Shown: piece by piece, positions 26,604-34,638 of the stretch | Numbering within the stretch: position 1 is the stretch's first letter | Layout of the letters: each line of letters begins with the position of its first letter | From: Pseudomonas sp. MWU13-2100 | Lineage (GTDB): Bacteria > Pseudomonadota > Gammaproteobacteria > Pseudomonadales > Pseudomonadaceae | DNA: 34,638 nt | Reading direction: 5' to 3' | NCBI RefSeq assembly: GCF_023242365.1 | Contig: NZ_JALLIX010000058.1 | Location: forward strand, 1-34,638 | Position numbers and translations under genes: made by a program | Notes under the pieces: model-generated | What the model saw: the letters and a program-made list of their open reading frames with translations, nothing else | Database searches by the model: none | Told to the model about the DNA's origin: nothing

Positions 26604-27368
26604 CTATTTCAAGCTGCCCGAGAGGAATTGCTGCAGGCGCTCGGACTGCGGGTTGACCAATACCTCGCGCGGATTGCCGCGTTCTTCGACCACACCTTTA
26701 TGCAAAAACACCAGCTGGTTGGAGACTTCACGGGCAAAGCCCATCTCGTGGGTCACCACCACCATGGTCCGGCCTTCCTGGGCCAGGGCCTGCATCACCT
26801 TCAGCACGTCGCCGACCAGCTCCGGGTCGAGCGCCGAGGTCGGCTCGTCGAACAGCATCACTTCCGGCTCCACCGCCAGCGCCCGGGCAATCGCCACGCG
26901 CTGCTGCTCACCGCCGGACATATGACCCGGGTAGGCGTCCTTGCGATGCGCCACGCCGACTTTTGCCAGGTAGTACTCGGCCTTTTCCAGCGCCTCTTTC
27001 TTCGACATGCCGAGGACGTGAATCGGCGCCTCGATAATGTTTTCCAGGGCGGTCATGTGCGACCACAGATTGAAATGCTGGAACACCATCGACAGCCGCG
27101 AGCGCATGCGCTGCAACTGTTTCGGATCGGCGGCCTTCAGCGCGCCGTCCTTGCCGGCCACCAGCTTCAACTCTTCATTGTTGAGCAGGATGCGCCCCGC
27201 ATAGGGTTGCTCCAGCAGGTTGATGCAGCGCAGAAACGTACTTTTGCCGGAGCCACTGGAGCCGATGATGCTGATCACATCGCCGGCGGCGGCTTCCAGG
27301 GACACGCCCTTGAGCACTTCGTGACTGCCATAGCGTTTATGCAGGTCTTGGACTTCAAGCTTGTACAT
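26604..27368 (-). CDS. aotP: AotP, arginine/ornithine ABC transporter ATPase
   Basis: 254 residues from MYKLEVQDLHKRYGSHEVLK at 27368; the longer frame overlaps aotO and is rejected. Walker A is GSSGSGKST (36-44), the signature is MSGGEQQRVAIARAL, Walker B is VMLFDEPTSALD, and the switch His lies in VVVTHEMGFA. It powers import of basic amino acids with AotQ/AotM and AotJ on the inner face of the membrane. Same size as the P. aeruginosa protein. Confidence 0.95.
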   Translation of the reverse strand: MYKLEVQDLHKRYGSHEVLKGVSLEAAAGDVISIIGSSGSGKSTFLRCINLLEQPYAGRILLNNEELKLVAGKDGALKAADPKQLQRMRSRLSMVFQHFNLWSHMTALENIIEAPIHVLGMSKKEALEKAEYYLAKVGVAHRKDAYPGHMSGGEQQRVAIARALAVEPEVMLFDEPTSALDPELVGDVLKVMQALAQEGRTMVVVTHEMGFAREVSNQLVFLHKGVVEERGNPREVLVNPQSERLQQFLSGSLK

Positions 27369-27396
27369 GCGGTCGGTTCTCACAAAAACAGTCAGG

Positions 27397-28509
27397 TCAG
27401 TCGCTGAGCAGGCGTCCGTGGCGAAGCGGTACGCGCCCCGCCACCTTGGCCAGCCAGATCGAGGGTTGGGCGTAACGCAGCCGCTCCACGGCATACAACA
27501 CACCGCTCGTGCCGGCACACACGGTGCTGACCCGGTCGGACAAGGGATCGATCACTTCGAACAGGGGGTCGCCGGCTTCCACCCAACTGCCCACCGGCCG
27601 CAGGAAACTCAACACACCGGGGTGCGGTGCGTAGAGCAATTCGGTGCCTTCGAACGGCATGCCCTCGCAAGGCTCCTGTTGCGCGGCCGGCCATTGGCCA
27701 TCAATCAGGCCCTGCTCCGCCAGGAAAGCGAGAATCCCCTCGGCATGAGCCTCGGCTTGCTCGCGACCGGTGTCGGCCTGGCCGCCCAGCTCAATGGTGG
27801 TCGCCATGCACGCCAGTGGGATCTGCGCGCCCGGGAACGCCTGCGACAGGCGCAGCCACGGCAACGAACAGGCTTCGTCGAACGAGGTGCCGCCCGACTC
27901 TTCCGCCAGCAGCCCGACGCGAACGTCGAGATGCGCCGCCAGGGAACGCCACTGCGGCCAGTGCTGGGGAAAGGTGTACATGTGCAACGCGGCTTCGCTG
28001 TCGCAATGCAGGTCGAGCACCAGGTCGGCATCGCAGGCATGGTTGAGCAGCACTCGTTGCATGCCTTGCAACTGACTGGTCGCCGCCGGCAGCGCAGCCA
28101 GCACCTCCAGCATGGCCTGGCGAATCAGTTGAACGTTAGCGTGCGGGTCATCGCCCAGGCGATCTTTCACCAGGGCACTGACCGGCTCGGTCAACTGGAC
28201 GAAATCGCGGTTGAAGTTCTTGCCGCTGCCGTACTCGAAACGGCCTTGATGATTACCTTGCAGCAACTGGCCGAGGCCGATCGGATTGGCCACCGGCACC
28301 AGCTCGATCACGCCCTTGAGGGCACCGCGGGCTTCCAGCTCGACCAGGCGTTTTTTCAGCTCCCAGGCCGTGCGCATGCCCGGCAACTCGTCGGCATGCA
28401 GGCTGGCCTGGATATAGGCCTTGCGCTCACCGTTACCGAAACGGAACACCGACAGCTGGCGCTCCGTGCCCAGGCTGCCCCAGGGCAAGGAATGATCGAT
28501 ACGTTGCAT
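27397..28509 (-). CDS. aotO: AotO, M14-type succinylglutamate desuccinylase/aspartoacylase-family protein
   Basis: 370 residues from MQRIDHSLPWGSLGTERQLS at 28509, two nt after the aotM stop. A complete zinc-hydrolase set is visible: H38 and E41 in ASLHADELPG, H168 in VLDLHCDSEAALHMY and E240 in TTIELGG. It is a distant paralogue of AstE, yet sits between transporter genes. In P. aeruginosa aotO is reported as dispensable for transport. Its substrate is unknown; a deacylation of an arginine derivative brought in by the transporter is a reasonable guess. Confidence 0.9.
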   Translation of the reverse strand: MQRIDHSLPWGSLGTERQLSVFRFGNGERKAYIQASLHADELPGMRTAWELKKRLVELEARGALKGVIELVPVANPIGLGQLLQGNHQGRFEYGSGKNFNRDFVQLTEPVSALVKDRLGDDPHANVQLIRQAMLEVLAALPAATSQLQGMQRVLLNHACDADLVLDLHCDSEAALHMYTFPQHWPQWRSLAAHLDVRVGLLAEESGGTSFDEACSLPWLRLSQAFPGAQIPLACMATTIELGGQADTGREQAEAHAEGILAFLAEQGLIDGQWPAAQQEPCEGMPFEGTELLYAPHPGVLSFLRPVGSWVEAGDPLFEVIDPLSDRVSTVCAGTSGVLYAVERLRYAQPSIWLAKVAGRVPLRHGRLLSD

Positions 28510-28511
28510 AG

Positions 28512-29210
28512 TCAGTGCTTCCTCGGTGCCAGGTAACCCAACCAACGGCGCTCAGCCAGCTTGAACAGCCGCACCAGGATAAAGGTCAGGCACAGGTAGA
28601 ACGCGCCGGCGGTGATGTAGGCCTCGAACGGCAGGTAATACTGGGCGTTGACCGTGCGCGCGGCACCGGTGATGTCGATCAGGGTGACGATGGACGCCAG
28701 GCTGGTGGTCTGCAGCATCATGATCACTTCGTTGCTGTACTGCGGCAACGCCCGGCGCAGGGCCGACGGCAGCAGGATGCGGCGGTACAGTTTATAGCGC
28801 GACATACCCATGGCCTTGGCCGCCTCGATCTCGCCATTGGGCGTGGCCCGCAGGCTGCCGGCGATGATTTCGGCGGTGTAGGCGCTGGTGTTGATGGCAA
28901 AGGCCAGGCAGGCACAGAAGGTCGCGCTCGACAGCCAGGGCCAGAGGAAACTCTCGCGCACCGCCTCGAACTGGGCCAGGCCGTAGTAGATCAGGAACAG
29001 CTGCACCAGCATCGGCGTGCCGCGGATCACGTAGGTGTAGAGCCAGGCGCTCATGTTCACCAGCGGCCGCTTGGACACCCGCATCAGCCCCAGGGGCAAT
29101 GCCGCCATCAGACCGAACAGCAAGGACAAGGCCAGCAGTTTCAAGGTGGTCAGCAGACCGCCGAGGTACAGCGGCATGGCTGCCCAGATGACGTTGTAGT
29201 CGAAGATCAT
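28512..29210 (-). CDS. aotM: AotM, ABC transporter permease
   Basis: 232 residues, HisM/HisQ-type permease with about five TM helices. It starts MIFDYNVIWAAMPLYLGGLL and has the EAA loop segment EIEAAKAMGMSRYKLYRRIL with the conserved G, which docks on AotP. Its start overlaps the aotQ stop by 4 bp (ATGA). It forms the membrane channel with AotQ. Confidence 0.95.
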   Translation of the reverse strand: MIFDYNVIWAAMPLYLGGLLTTLKLLALSLLFGLMAALPLGLMRVSKRPLVNMSAWLYTYVIRGTPMLVQLFLIYYGLAQFEAVRESFLWPWLSSATFCACLAFAINTSAYTAEIIAGSLRATPNGEIEAAKAMGMSRYKLYRRILLPSALRRALPQYSNEVIMMLQTTSLASIVTLIDITGAARTVNAQYYLPFEAYITAGAFYLCLTFILVRLFKLAERRWLGYLAPRKH

Positions 29211-29896
29211 AGATCAGCCGCCCTTACGCCTACCGAGTAGCGCTTCTCAAGGTGACGCAATGCCAGCAACGAGACGCTGGTGATCACCAGGTACATCGCC
29301 GCCACCGCGAGGAAGAAGGTGAAAGGCTCGCGGGTGGCATCCGCCGCCTGCTTGGCCTTGAACATCATGTCTTGCAGGCCGACCACGGAAATCAGCGCGG
29401 TGGCCTTGGTCAGGACCAGCCAGTTGTTGGTGAAACCGGGAATCGCCAGGCGAATCATCTGCGGCACCAGCACCCGGAAAAACACTTGCAGGCTGCTCAT
29501 GCCATAGGCCATGCCGGCTTCGGCTTGCCCCTTGGGGATCGCCATGAAGGCCCCACGGAAGGTTTCCGACAGGTAAGCGCCGAAAATAAAGCCCAGGGTG
29601 CCGATACCGGCGACCAGCGGGTTGAGGTCGATGTAGTCGTCATAACCGAGCAGCGGCGCGACACGGTTGAGCAGGTCCTGGCCACCGTAGAAGATCAGCA
29701 GGATCAGCACCAGGTCGGGAATCCCGCGGATGACCGTGGCATACAGGTCGCCGAGCCAGGCCAGCCAACGTACCGGCGACAGGCGCAAGGCCACCCCGAT
29801 CAACCCCAGGACAATGGCCAGGGCCATGGATGACAAGGCGAGCTGAAGCGTCAGCCAAACGCCATCGAGGATGACAGCCCCGTAGCCTTTCAACAT
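29207..29896 (-). CDS. aotQ: AotQ, ABC transporter permease
   Basis: 229 residues, partner permease of AotM, starting MLKGYGAVILDGVWLTLQLA. About five TM helices; the EAA loop is GQAEAGMAYGMSSLQVFFRVLVPQ. It lies 91 bp downstream of aotJ, across a hairpin, and overlaps aotM by 4 bp. Confidence 0.95.
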   Translation of the reverse strand: MLKGYGAVILDGVWLTLQLALSSMALAIVLGLIGVALRLSPVRWLAWLGDLYATVIRGIPDLVLILLIFYGGQDLLNRVAPLLGYDDYIDLNPLVAGIGTLGFIFGAYLSETFRGAFMAIPKGQAEAGMAYGMSSLQVFFRVLVPQMIRLAIPGFTNNWLVLTKATALISVVGLQDMMFKAKQAADATREPFTFFLAVAAMYLVITSVSLLALRHLEKRYSVGVRAADL

Positions 29897-29925
29897 GATT
29901 CAGATCCTCGGAATTAGGGATGAAA

Positions 29926-29966
29926 AAATGGCGCAAACCTCAGAGCTCCTGCTGCTTGCGCCATTT
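29926..29966 (-). terminator. Intra-operon hairpin after aotJ
   Basis: An 11-bp perfect stem AAATGGCGCAA (29926-29936) with TTGCGCCATTT (29956-29966); on the minus strand the hairpin runs into TTTTTT and then CATCCC. Placed between the binding protein and the permeases, it fits a leaky terminator or 3'-end stabiliser that gives excess AotJ. Confidence 0.8.
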
Positions 29967-29987
29967 CGGACTTGTCACCGCGGCGGG

Positions 29988-30764
29988 TTACTTGCCGTAG
30001 ATATCGAAGTCGAAGTACTTGTCCTGGATCTGCTTGTACGTGCCGTTGGCACGGATCGCGACGATGGCGGCGTTGATCTTGTCCAGATCGGCCTTGTCGC
30101 CTTTGCGCACGGCGATGCCGATGCCGTCACCGAAATATTTCTCGTCGGTGAATTGCGGGCCGACGAAGGCGAAGCCCTTGCCGGAATCGGTCTTCAGGAA
30201 ACCGTCCTGCAGCAGGGTGGCGTCAGCCACGGTGCCGTCGAGACGACCGGCGGCCACATCCAGGTAGATCTCGTTCTGCGAACCGTAAGGCTTGATTTCA
30301 GCGCCCAGCGGCTTGAGGACTTCTTCAGCGAAACGGTTGTGGATCGAACCACGCTGCACACCGATCTTCTTGCCCTTGAGCTCGGACAGGTTGTCACTGA
30401 CAACGCTGCCTTCCTTCATCACCAGGCGCGCCGGGGTGTTGTAGTACTTGTTGGTGAAATCGACCGACTTCTTGCGATCATCGGTGATCGACATCGACGA
30501 CAGGATGGCGTCGATCTTGCGCACCTTGAGGGCCGGGATCAGGCCGTCGAACTCTTGCTCGACCCAGACGCATTTGACCTTCATCTCAGCGCACAGGGCA
30601 TTGCCGATGTCGTAGTCGAAACCGACGATGCTGCCGTCCGGCGCCTTGGAGGCGAACGGAGGGTAGGCGGCTTCGATACCAATTTTCAGTGGTTTTTCAT
30701 CGGCGAATGTCGGCAGCGACAGCACGGACAGTGCCAGGGCACCAAGCAGCACGAGTTTCTTCAT
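29988..30764 (-). CDS. aotJ: AotJ, periplasmic arginine/ornithine-binding protein
   Basis: 258 residues from MKKLVLLGALALSVLSLPTF at 30764; the frame's 38-codon extension would spoil the signal peptide. Cleavage is likely after TFA (21). The mature part is a type 3 solute-binding protein: LKIGIEAAYPPFASKAPDGS, GFDYDIGNALCAEM, AILSSMSITDDRKKSVDFT and the disulphide Cys pair (CAEMKVKC). It delivers arginine and ornithine to AotQM. First gene of the operon; an ArgR-type promoter precedes it. Confidence 0.96.
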   Translation of the reverse strand: MKKLVLLGALALSVLSLPTFADEKPLKIGIEAAYPPFASKAPDGSIVGFDYDIGNALCAEMKVKCVWVEQEFDGLIPALKVRKIDAILSSMSITDDRKKSVDFTNKYYNTPARLVMKEGSVVSDNLSELKGKKIGVQRGSIHNRFAEEVLKPLGAEIKPYGSQNEIYLDVAAGRLDGTVADATLLQDGFLKTDSGKGFAFVGPQFTDEKYFGDGIGIAVRKGDKADLDKINAAIVAIRANGTYKQIQDKYFDFDIYGK

Positions 30765-30896
30765 CTTGAGACTCCATCGGTCAAGGGCAAAACGGCAGAG
30801 TGAGCAACAGCCCAATATGCGGATGGGAAAGCAGTCTTCGCGTAACGGTCGGCGGCGAACCGGTTCAAGGCGCGCCACGACAAGCGAGTGATCGGC

Positions 30897-30939
30897 ATTC
30901 TAACGACAGGCCCGAAGCCGATATTTCCTCAATGCGACA
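30897..30939 (-). promoter_or_regulatory. aotJ promoter with ArgR half-site
   Basis: Minus strand TGTCGC-ATTGAGGA-AA (30939-30924) matches the ArgR half-site TGTCGC-N8-AA. The -10-like TAGAAT (30902-30897) starts 31 nt after TGTCGC, the same spacing as at astC. The -35 position (30925-30920, AATATC) is poor and overlapped by the site, as expected for an activator-dependent promoter. Confidence 0.75.
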
Positions 30940-31281
30940 ACTAATTACAGAAGCGCCGAGAAAGCGGGATAGGCACATTGACAACTCTTGATTTTCATGC
31001 AAGAGCGAAAGAAGGGATAACCGATCTATCCTGCAAATAGCGGGCCTATTATTGGCAAAGCCTTCTATTCCGGCAAGCACGGTGTTCGATGAGATTTAAA
31101 AGGCCGTGGATTCGGGCCGAAAACGGGCACCGGCGTTTCCCTTTGCCCCGTGTCCGGGCAGCAGGTGACACATTTGGTTACCTCCCGGACGAGCGGTAAC
31201 AGACGAAGGAATTCACAACAAAAACCGATATTTATCTCACTTCACTCACGCCCCCTCCTCGCTCTTAGCGGGCTAACTTCC

Positions 31282-31362
31282 GTGGGAGCCGGCTTGCCGG
31301 CGATGAGGCCCTCGAGCCTTGCAGCGCCCATGCGGCCGCCATCGCCGGCAAGCCAGCCCACA
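31282..31362. repeat. REP doublet downstream of acsA
   Basis: Arms GTGGGAGCCGGCTTGCCGGC (from 31282) and ATCGCCGGCAAGCCAGCCCA (to about 31360) are inverted around a 40-bp centre. Same family as the copies at 115-413, 2312-2390 and 15110-15222. Confidence 0.88.
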
Positions 31363-31385
31363 GAAGGCAGACCCTCTTCATAACG

Positions 31386-31422
31386 TAAAAAGCCCCGCCC
31401 GGCACAATGCCGGACGGGGCTC
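31386..31422 (-). terminator. Rho-independent terminator of acsA
   Basis: Stem AGCCCCG-CCGGCA / TGCCGG-CGGGGCT with a small internal asymmetry and a short loop; on the minus strand it is followed by TTTTTACG. It lies about 20 nt after the acsA stop codon. Confidence 0.9.
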
Positions 31423-31441
31423 AGTCAACCTTGAACGCGTG

Positions 31442-33397
31442 TTACGCGGCGTTCATGGTCTTGTGGGTATCGATCAGATGCTGCACCACACCCGGGTCCG
31501 CCAGGGTGGAAATATCCCCCAGGCCGTCGTACTCGCCCGTGGCAATCTTGCGCAGGATACGCCGCATGATTTTCCCCGAACGGGTCTTCGGCAAGCCCGG
31601 TGCCCACTGGATGACATCCGGCGTGGCAATCGGCCCGATTTCCTTGCGCACCCAGCTCTTCAGCTCCAGGCGCAGCGCCTCGCTGGGCTCTTCGCCACCG
31701 TTGAGGGTGACATAGACATAGATGCCCTGCCCCTTGATATCGTGCGGCACACCGACCACCGCCGCTTCGGCGACTTTCGGGTGGGCGACCATGGCGCTCT
31801 CGATCTCGGCAGTGCCCATGCGGTGACCGGACACGTTCAGCACGTCATCCACGCGCCCGGTGATCCAGTAGTAACCGTCTTCGTCGCGACGCGCGCCGTC
31901 ACCGGTGAAATACATGCCACGGAAGGTCTTGAAGTAGGTATCGACGAAACGGTCGTGATCGCCGTACAAAGTCCGCGCCTGGCCCGGCCACGAATCGAGG
32001 ATCACCAGGTTGCCTTCGGCGGCGCCCTCGATGATGTTGCCCAGGTTATCCACCAGCGCCGGCACCACGCCAAAGAACGGCCGTGTCGCCGAACCCGGCT
32101 TGAGCGCATGGGCGCCCGGCAGCGGGCTCATCATGTTGCCGCCGGTCTCGGTCTGCCACCAAGTATCGACGATCGGGCAGCGCGACTTGCCGACATTCTT
32201 GTAGTACCACTCCCAGGCTTCCGGGTTGATCGGCTCGCCCACCGAGCCCAGCAGGCGCAGGCTGCTGCCATCGGCGCCTTCGACGGCCGCGGTACCCTGG
32301 GCCATCATGGCGCGGATTGCGGTCGGGGCGGTGTAGAGAATATTGACTTTGTGCTTGTCGACGATCTTCGCCACCCGGGTGATGTCCGGATAGTTCGGTA
32401 CGCCTTCGAACATCAGGGTGGTCGCGCCGTTGGCCAGCGGGCCATAGACAATGTAAGTGTGGCCGGTGACCCAGCCGACATCGGCGGTACACCAGTAGAC
32501 CTCGCCCGGACGGTAATCGAACACCCGCTCATGGGTCAGCGCCGCATACAGCAGGTAGCCGCCGGTGGTGTGCTGCACGCCCTTGGGCTTGCCAGTGGAG
32601 CCGGAGGTGTAGAGGATGAACAGCGCTTCTTCGGCGCCCATCTCTTTCGGTGCGCAGACGCTGCCCGCGACCTTCATCAGGTCTTCGAACCAGATGTCGC
32701 GATGCTGGTTCCACTTGATATCGCCACCCGTGCGCTTGCACACGATGACTTTCTGGACACTGCTGGTTTCCGGGTTGGTCAGGGCGTCGTCAACGTTGGC
32801 TTTGAGCGGAATCCTCTTGCCGGCACGCACACCTTCATCGGCGGTGATCACCACTTTGGAACGGCAGTCGATGATGCGACCGGCCAGGGCTTCCGGCGAA
32901 AAACCACCGAACACCACCGAGTGGATCGCGCCGATGCGGGCACAGGCCAGCATGGCGACCGCGGCTTCGGGGATCATCGGCATATAGATGGTCACCACGT
33001 CGCCGCGATGTACATCCTGGCCACGCAGGGCGTTGGCGAATTTGCAGACCTGCTCGTGCAGCTCGCGGTAAGTGATGTTGCGGGATTCGGCGGGATCGTC
33101 GCCTTCCCAGATGATCGCGACCTGATCGCCACGCTCGGCCAGATGGCGGTCCAGGCAGTTGTAGGAAACGTTCAGGGTGCCGTCGGCAAACCACTTGATA
33201 TCGACATGGTGATCATCGAAGGAGGTTTGCTTCACCGTGGTGAAAGGTTTGATCCAGTCGAGGCGCTTGGCTTGCTCGCGCCAGAAGCCGTCTGGATTGA
33301 CGACCGACTGCTGGTACATCGCCTTGTAGGTCGCCTCGTCGGTCAGCGTAGTCGCCAGAACCTCAGGACGAACGGGGTACAGGGAAGCCGCACTCAT
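31442..33397 (-). CDS. acsA: Acetyl-CoA synthetase AcsA
   Basis: 651 residues, ANL superfamily, starting MSAASLYPVRPEVLATTLTD after GAGGTAAGAAAG. The P-loop-like motif YTSGSTGKPKG is at 263-273, the DTWWQTETGG (A5) motif near 414, TGDGARRDEDGYYWITGRVDD at about 500-520, and the acetylation-controlled K609 lies in PKTRSGKIMRR. It activates acetate to acetyl-CoA through acetyl-AMP, for growth on acetate and other acetate-yielding substrates. It is transcribed alone. A TTGACA at 33509-33504 on the minus strand is a candidate -35, but its -10 is poor, so activation is likely. Confidence 0.97.
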   Translation of the reverse strand: MSAASLYPVRPEVLATTLTDEATYKAMYQQSVVNPDGFWREQAKRLDWIKPFTTVKQTSFDDHHVDIKWFADGTLNVSYNCLDRHLAERGDQVAIIWEGDDPAESRNITYRELHEQVCKFANALRGQDVHRGDVVTIYMPMIPEAAVAMLACARIGAIHSVVFGGFSPEALAGRIIDCRSKVVITADEGVRAGKRIPLKANVDDALTNPETSSVQKVIVCKRTGGDIKWNQHRDIWFEDLMKVAGSVCAPKEMGAEEALFILYTSGSTGKPKGVQHTTGGYLLYAALTHERVFDYRPGEVYWCTADVGWVTGHTYIVYGPLANGATTLMFEGVPNYPDITRVAKIVDKHKVNILYTAPTAIRAMMAQGTAAVEGADGSSLRLLGSVGEPINPEAWEWYYKNVGKSRCPIVDTWWQTETGGNMMSPLPGAHALKPGSATRPFFGVVPALVDNLGNIIEGAAEGNLVILDSWPGQARTLYGDHDRFVDTYFKTFRGMYFTGDGARRDEDGYYWITGRVDDVLNVSGHRMGTAEIESAMVAHPKVAEAAVVGVPHDIKGQGIYVYVTLNGGEEPSEALRLELKSWVRKEIGPIATPDVIQWAPGLPKTRSGKIMRRILRKIATGEYDGLGDISTLADPGVVQHLIDTHKTMNAA

Positions 33398-33811
33398 CTT
33401 TCTTACCTCGGTGGATATGTTGTTGTTTTATGACCCACTTGTAGCCGGGCCCGCGCCTTGAAGCCATTCGACGATGGTAGTAACAAACACCGGCAAAAGC
33501 TCGTGTCAACCGCGGCAAGGCTTCAAGCACGCTGCCTGCGACGATTTTCGAGGTACCGAAAATAACTCGAAAAACACGCCGGGGAGACGTTTTTCGACGA
33601 TTGTTACAGGTTTTGTCAATAGTCTTTATCAAAACCCCCTCTATATGAATATTTTGTAGCCTCTTAACATTCGCTTCGCCAACTAAGGCAACGAATTAAC
33701 TTAGCGACAGCCCCCACGAAGGCCGTTAATTCGAATTCAAATCAAGACCGTTGCACACGTAGCCTGACCAGGGCTACGTGACCCCTTACGACCCGAAGAA
33801 GGTAAATCGAG
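33398..33811. other. Divergent intergenic region acsA / DUF2790 gene
   Basis: No gene recognised. It contains the acsA promoter side (TTGACA at 33509-33504, minus strand), an AT-rich middle, and next to the DUF2790 gene a perfect 9-bp inverted repeat CACGTAGCC/GGCTACGTG (33756-33764 and 33772-33780) with loop TGACCAG, 31 bp before the start codon. Confidence 0.55.
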
Positions 33812-34075
33812 ATGAAAGCTCTAGTCGTTCTGGCCCTCAGCAGCCTGTGTGCAACCGCCATGGCTGACGAGATTCCAACCGACACTGCCAGCCACAACGT
33901 TCCGGTGGAACAGTACACTTACAGTTCTCACCCGGATATTCAAAAAGTTATCTCCATGAGCGAAGTACCGGATGTTTGCGAAGTTGTCCCGGCGCGCATG
34001 GTCTATGAAGACTCGCAAGGCACCCGGCATATCATGGAATACCGGATCATGGGTAACGGTTGCTCCCACGGCTAA
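33812..34075 (+). CDS. DUF2790-family periplasmic protein (87 aa)
   Basis: A small exported protein starting MKALVVLALSSLCATAMA, with cleavage expected after AMA (18). The mature part has the family pattern: VPVEQYTYSSHPDIQKVISM, VPDVCEVVPARMVYEDSQG and a C-terminal EYRIMGNGCSHG, with two Cys that could form a disulphide. Pseudomonas genomes carry several such proteins, often induced by copper or stress; the function is unknown. GAAGAAGG precedes the start. The hairpin upstream may be an operator or mRNA leader structure. Confidence 0.88.
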   Translation: MKALVVLALSSLCATAMADEIPTDTASHNVPVEQYTYSSHPDIQKVISMSEVPDVCEVVPARMVYEDSQGTRHIMEYRIMGNGCSHG

Positions 34076-34504
34076 GATCCCGGCCTGATCCAGCCTTGCA
34101 AAACCACCCGCCGCAGGAAGCGCTTCTTGCGGCAAAGGTGTCCCCCCTGCTTTCCCCCGCCACCACGACCGCTCCGCAGCTGCCCGGATCATTTCTGGCA
34201 AAAACTGGCTGAAACGCCCAGACAAAAACCTTATACTGTCGGTATCCATTCGCGCCTGAAAAAGCGTCGAATCGAGCTGCAAACCCTCGTTGATTCAGGC
34301 CCTTGCAGGCCACAGGGGAAGGCCCGGCGCCCTCTCCCGTCGACGACACCGGGTCATCCCGTACCTATTCCATGTTTTTGCGTGCACGAACCGCTGCTGC
34401 AAGCAACATATCCTTTAGATCCAAAGCGGCCATTGGTCGTGTGACAAGCAAACCATCAGTGTTTTCACACGGGCATCAGGCCCTCACGCAGGAGACGACA
34501 CGTC
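34076..34504. other. Intergenic region upstream of nrdB
   Basis: No gene supported. It has a hairpin CCGCAGGAAG-CG-CTTCTTGCGG (34111-34132) that may end the DUF2790 transcript, and an inverted repeat CGTGTGA/TCACACG (34438-34444 and 34465-34471) shortly before nrdB. I found no clear NrdR box. Confidence 0.5.
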
Positions 34505-34638
34505 ATGCTGAGCTGGGACGAATTCGACAAAGAAGAAGGCGAGGTTGCCGTCAAGGGCGCCAACGCCGGCCACGCCACCGAAGCCAACATGGACCGCCTC
34601 GACAGCGCCGGTGGCGCCGCGGCCCAGGAGGCCAGGAG
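34505..34638 (+). CDS. nrdB: Ribonucleotide reductase class Ia beta subunit NrdB, 5' part only
   Basis: The ATG at 34505 follows CAGGAGACGACACGTC and starts MLSWDEFDKEEGEVAVKGAN; 44 codons are visible before the window ends. This N-terminal extension with the acidic MLSWDEFDKE start is that of Pseudomonas NrdB, as I recall it; the iron-binding and tyrosyl-radical region lies beyond the window. The protein supplies the radical for reduction of ribonucleotides with NrdA. No nrdA lies directly upstream. Confidence 0.8.
   Translation, partial: MLSWDEFDKEEGEVAVKGANAGHATEANMDRLDSAGGAAAQEAR

Larger units (their letters stand above)
30940..31441. other. Intergenic region between aotJ promoter and acsA terminator
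   Basis: No gene recognised. It holds sequence upstream of the aotJ promoter, a REP pair at 31282-31362 and the acsA terminator at 31386-31422. The part 31000-31280 shows no structure that I can name. Confidence 0.5.

Noticed and set aside
31319..33433. 704-codon plus-strand frame opposite acsA
   Set aside because: Antisense shadow of acsA; it begins in a REP element and lacks any family likeness.

Overview
The window is a stretch of Pseudomonas chromosome, most likely from the P. fluorescens group. Evidence is high GC, many REP-type palindromes (GTGGGAGC.GGCTTGCC.GCGA), and genes typical of the genus: AmrZ, RsmA/CsrA beside LysC and AlaS, the two-subunit arginine succinyltransferase AruF/AruG, and the aotJQMOP-argR operon.

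Layout. 1-2400: a 114-bp tandem REP-containing repeat, tRNA-Arg(CCT), two very small membrane or exported proteins, and the ribbon-helix-helix regulator amrZ. 2400-9600, mostly minus strand: mgtE, a plus-strand DUF4124-like exported protein, then alaS, lysC, rsmA, tRNA-Ser(GCT) and two identical tRNA-Arg(ACG) genes. 9700-12330, plus strand: an FMN riboswitch ahead of a RibH2-type lumazine synthase, then an RTX-repeat protein with a C-terminal M91-type zinc metallopeptidase domain. 12339-20275, minus strand: the arginine succinyltransferase (AST/aru) operon astC-aruF-aruG-astD-astB-small acidic protein-astE. 20540-25483, plus strand: a 1647-residue dermonecrotic-toxin-like/LRR protein. 25487-30764, minus strand: the arginine/ornithine ABC transporter operon aotJQMOP with its regulator argR. 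31442-33397: acsA. The end holds a DUF2790 protein and the first codons of nrdB.

The arginine genes form one physiological unit: uptake (AotJQMP), regulation (ArgR) and breakdown to glutamate and succinate (AruC/F/G, AstD/B/E). Both operon promoters carry a TGTCGC-N8-AA ArgR half-site placed exactly 31 nt before a -10-like hexamer (TACAAT for astC, TAGAAT for aotJ), so the circuit can be read from the DNA. Two effector-like genes break up this conserved block: the RTX-M91 gene ends 9 bp from astE, and the toxin-like gene ends 3 bp from argR while sharing its upstream region with astC.

The items most worth following up are the toxin-like protein with its tandemly duplicated helical+LRR module and no C-terminal catalytic domain in sight, the RTX-M91 metallopeptidase with no secretion system nearby, and the FMN riboswitch with a Shine-Dalgarno-masking hairpin and a possible long-range alternative pairing. 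No phage, insertion sequence, CRISPR array or complete new defence system was seen. Functional names rest on sequence recognition and motif reading without database searches.
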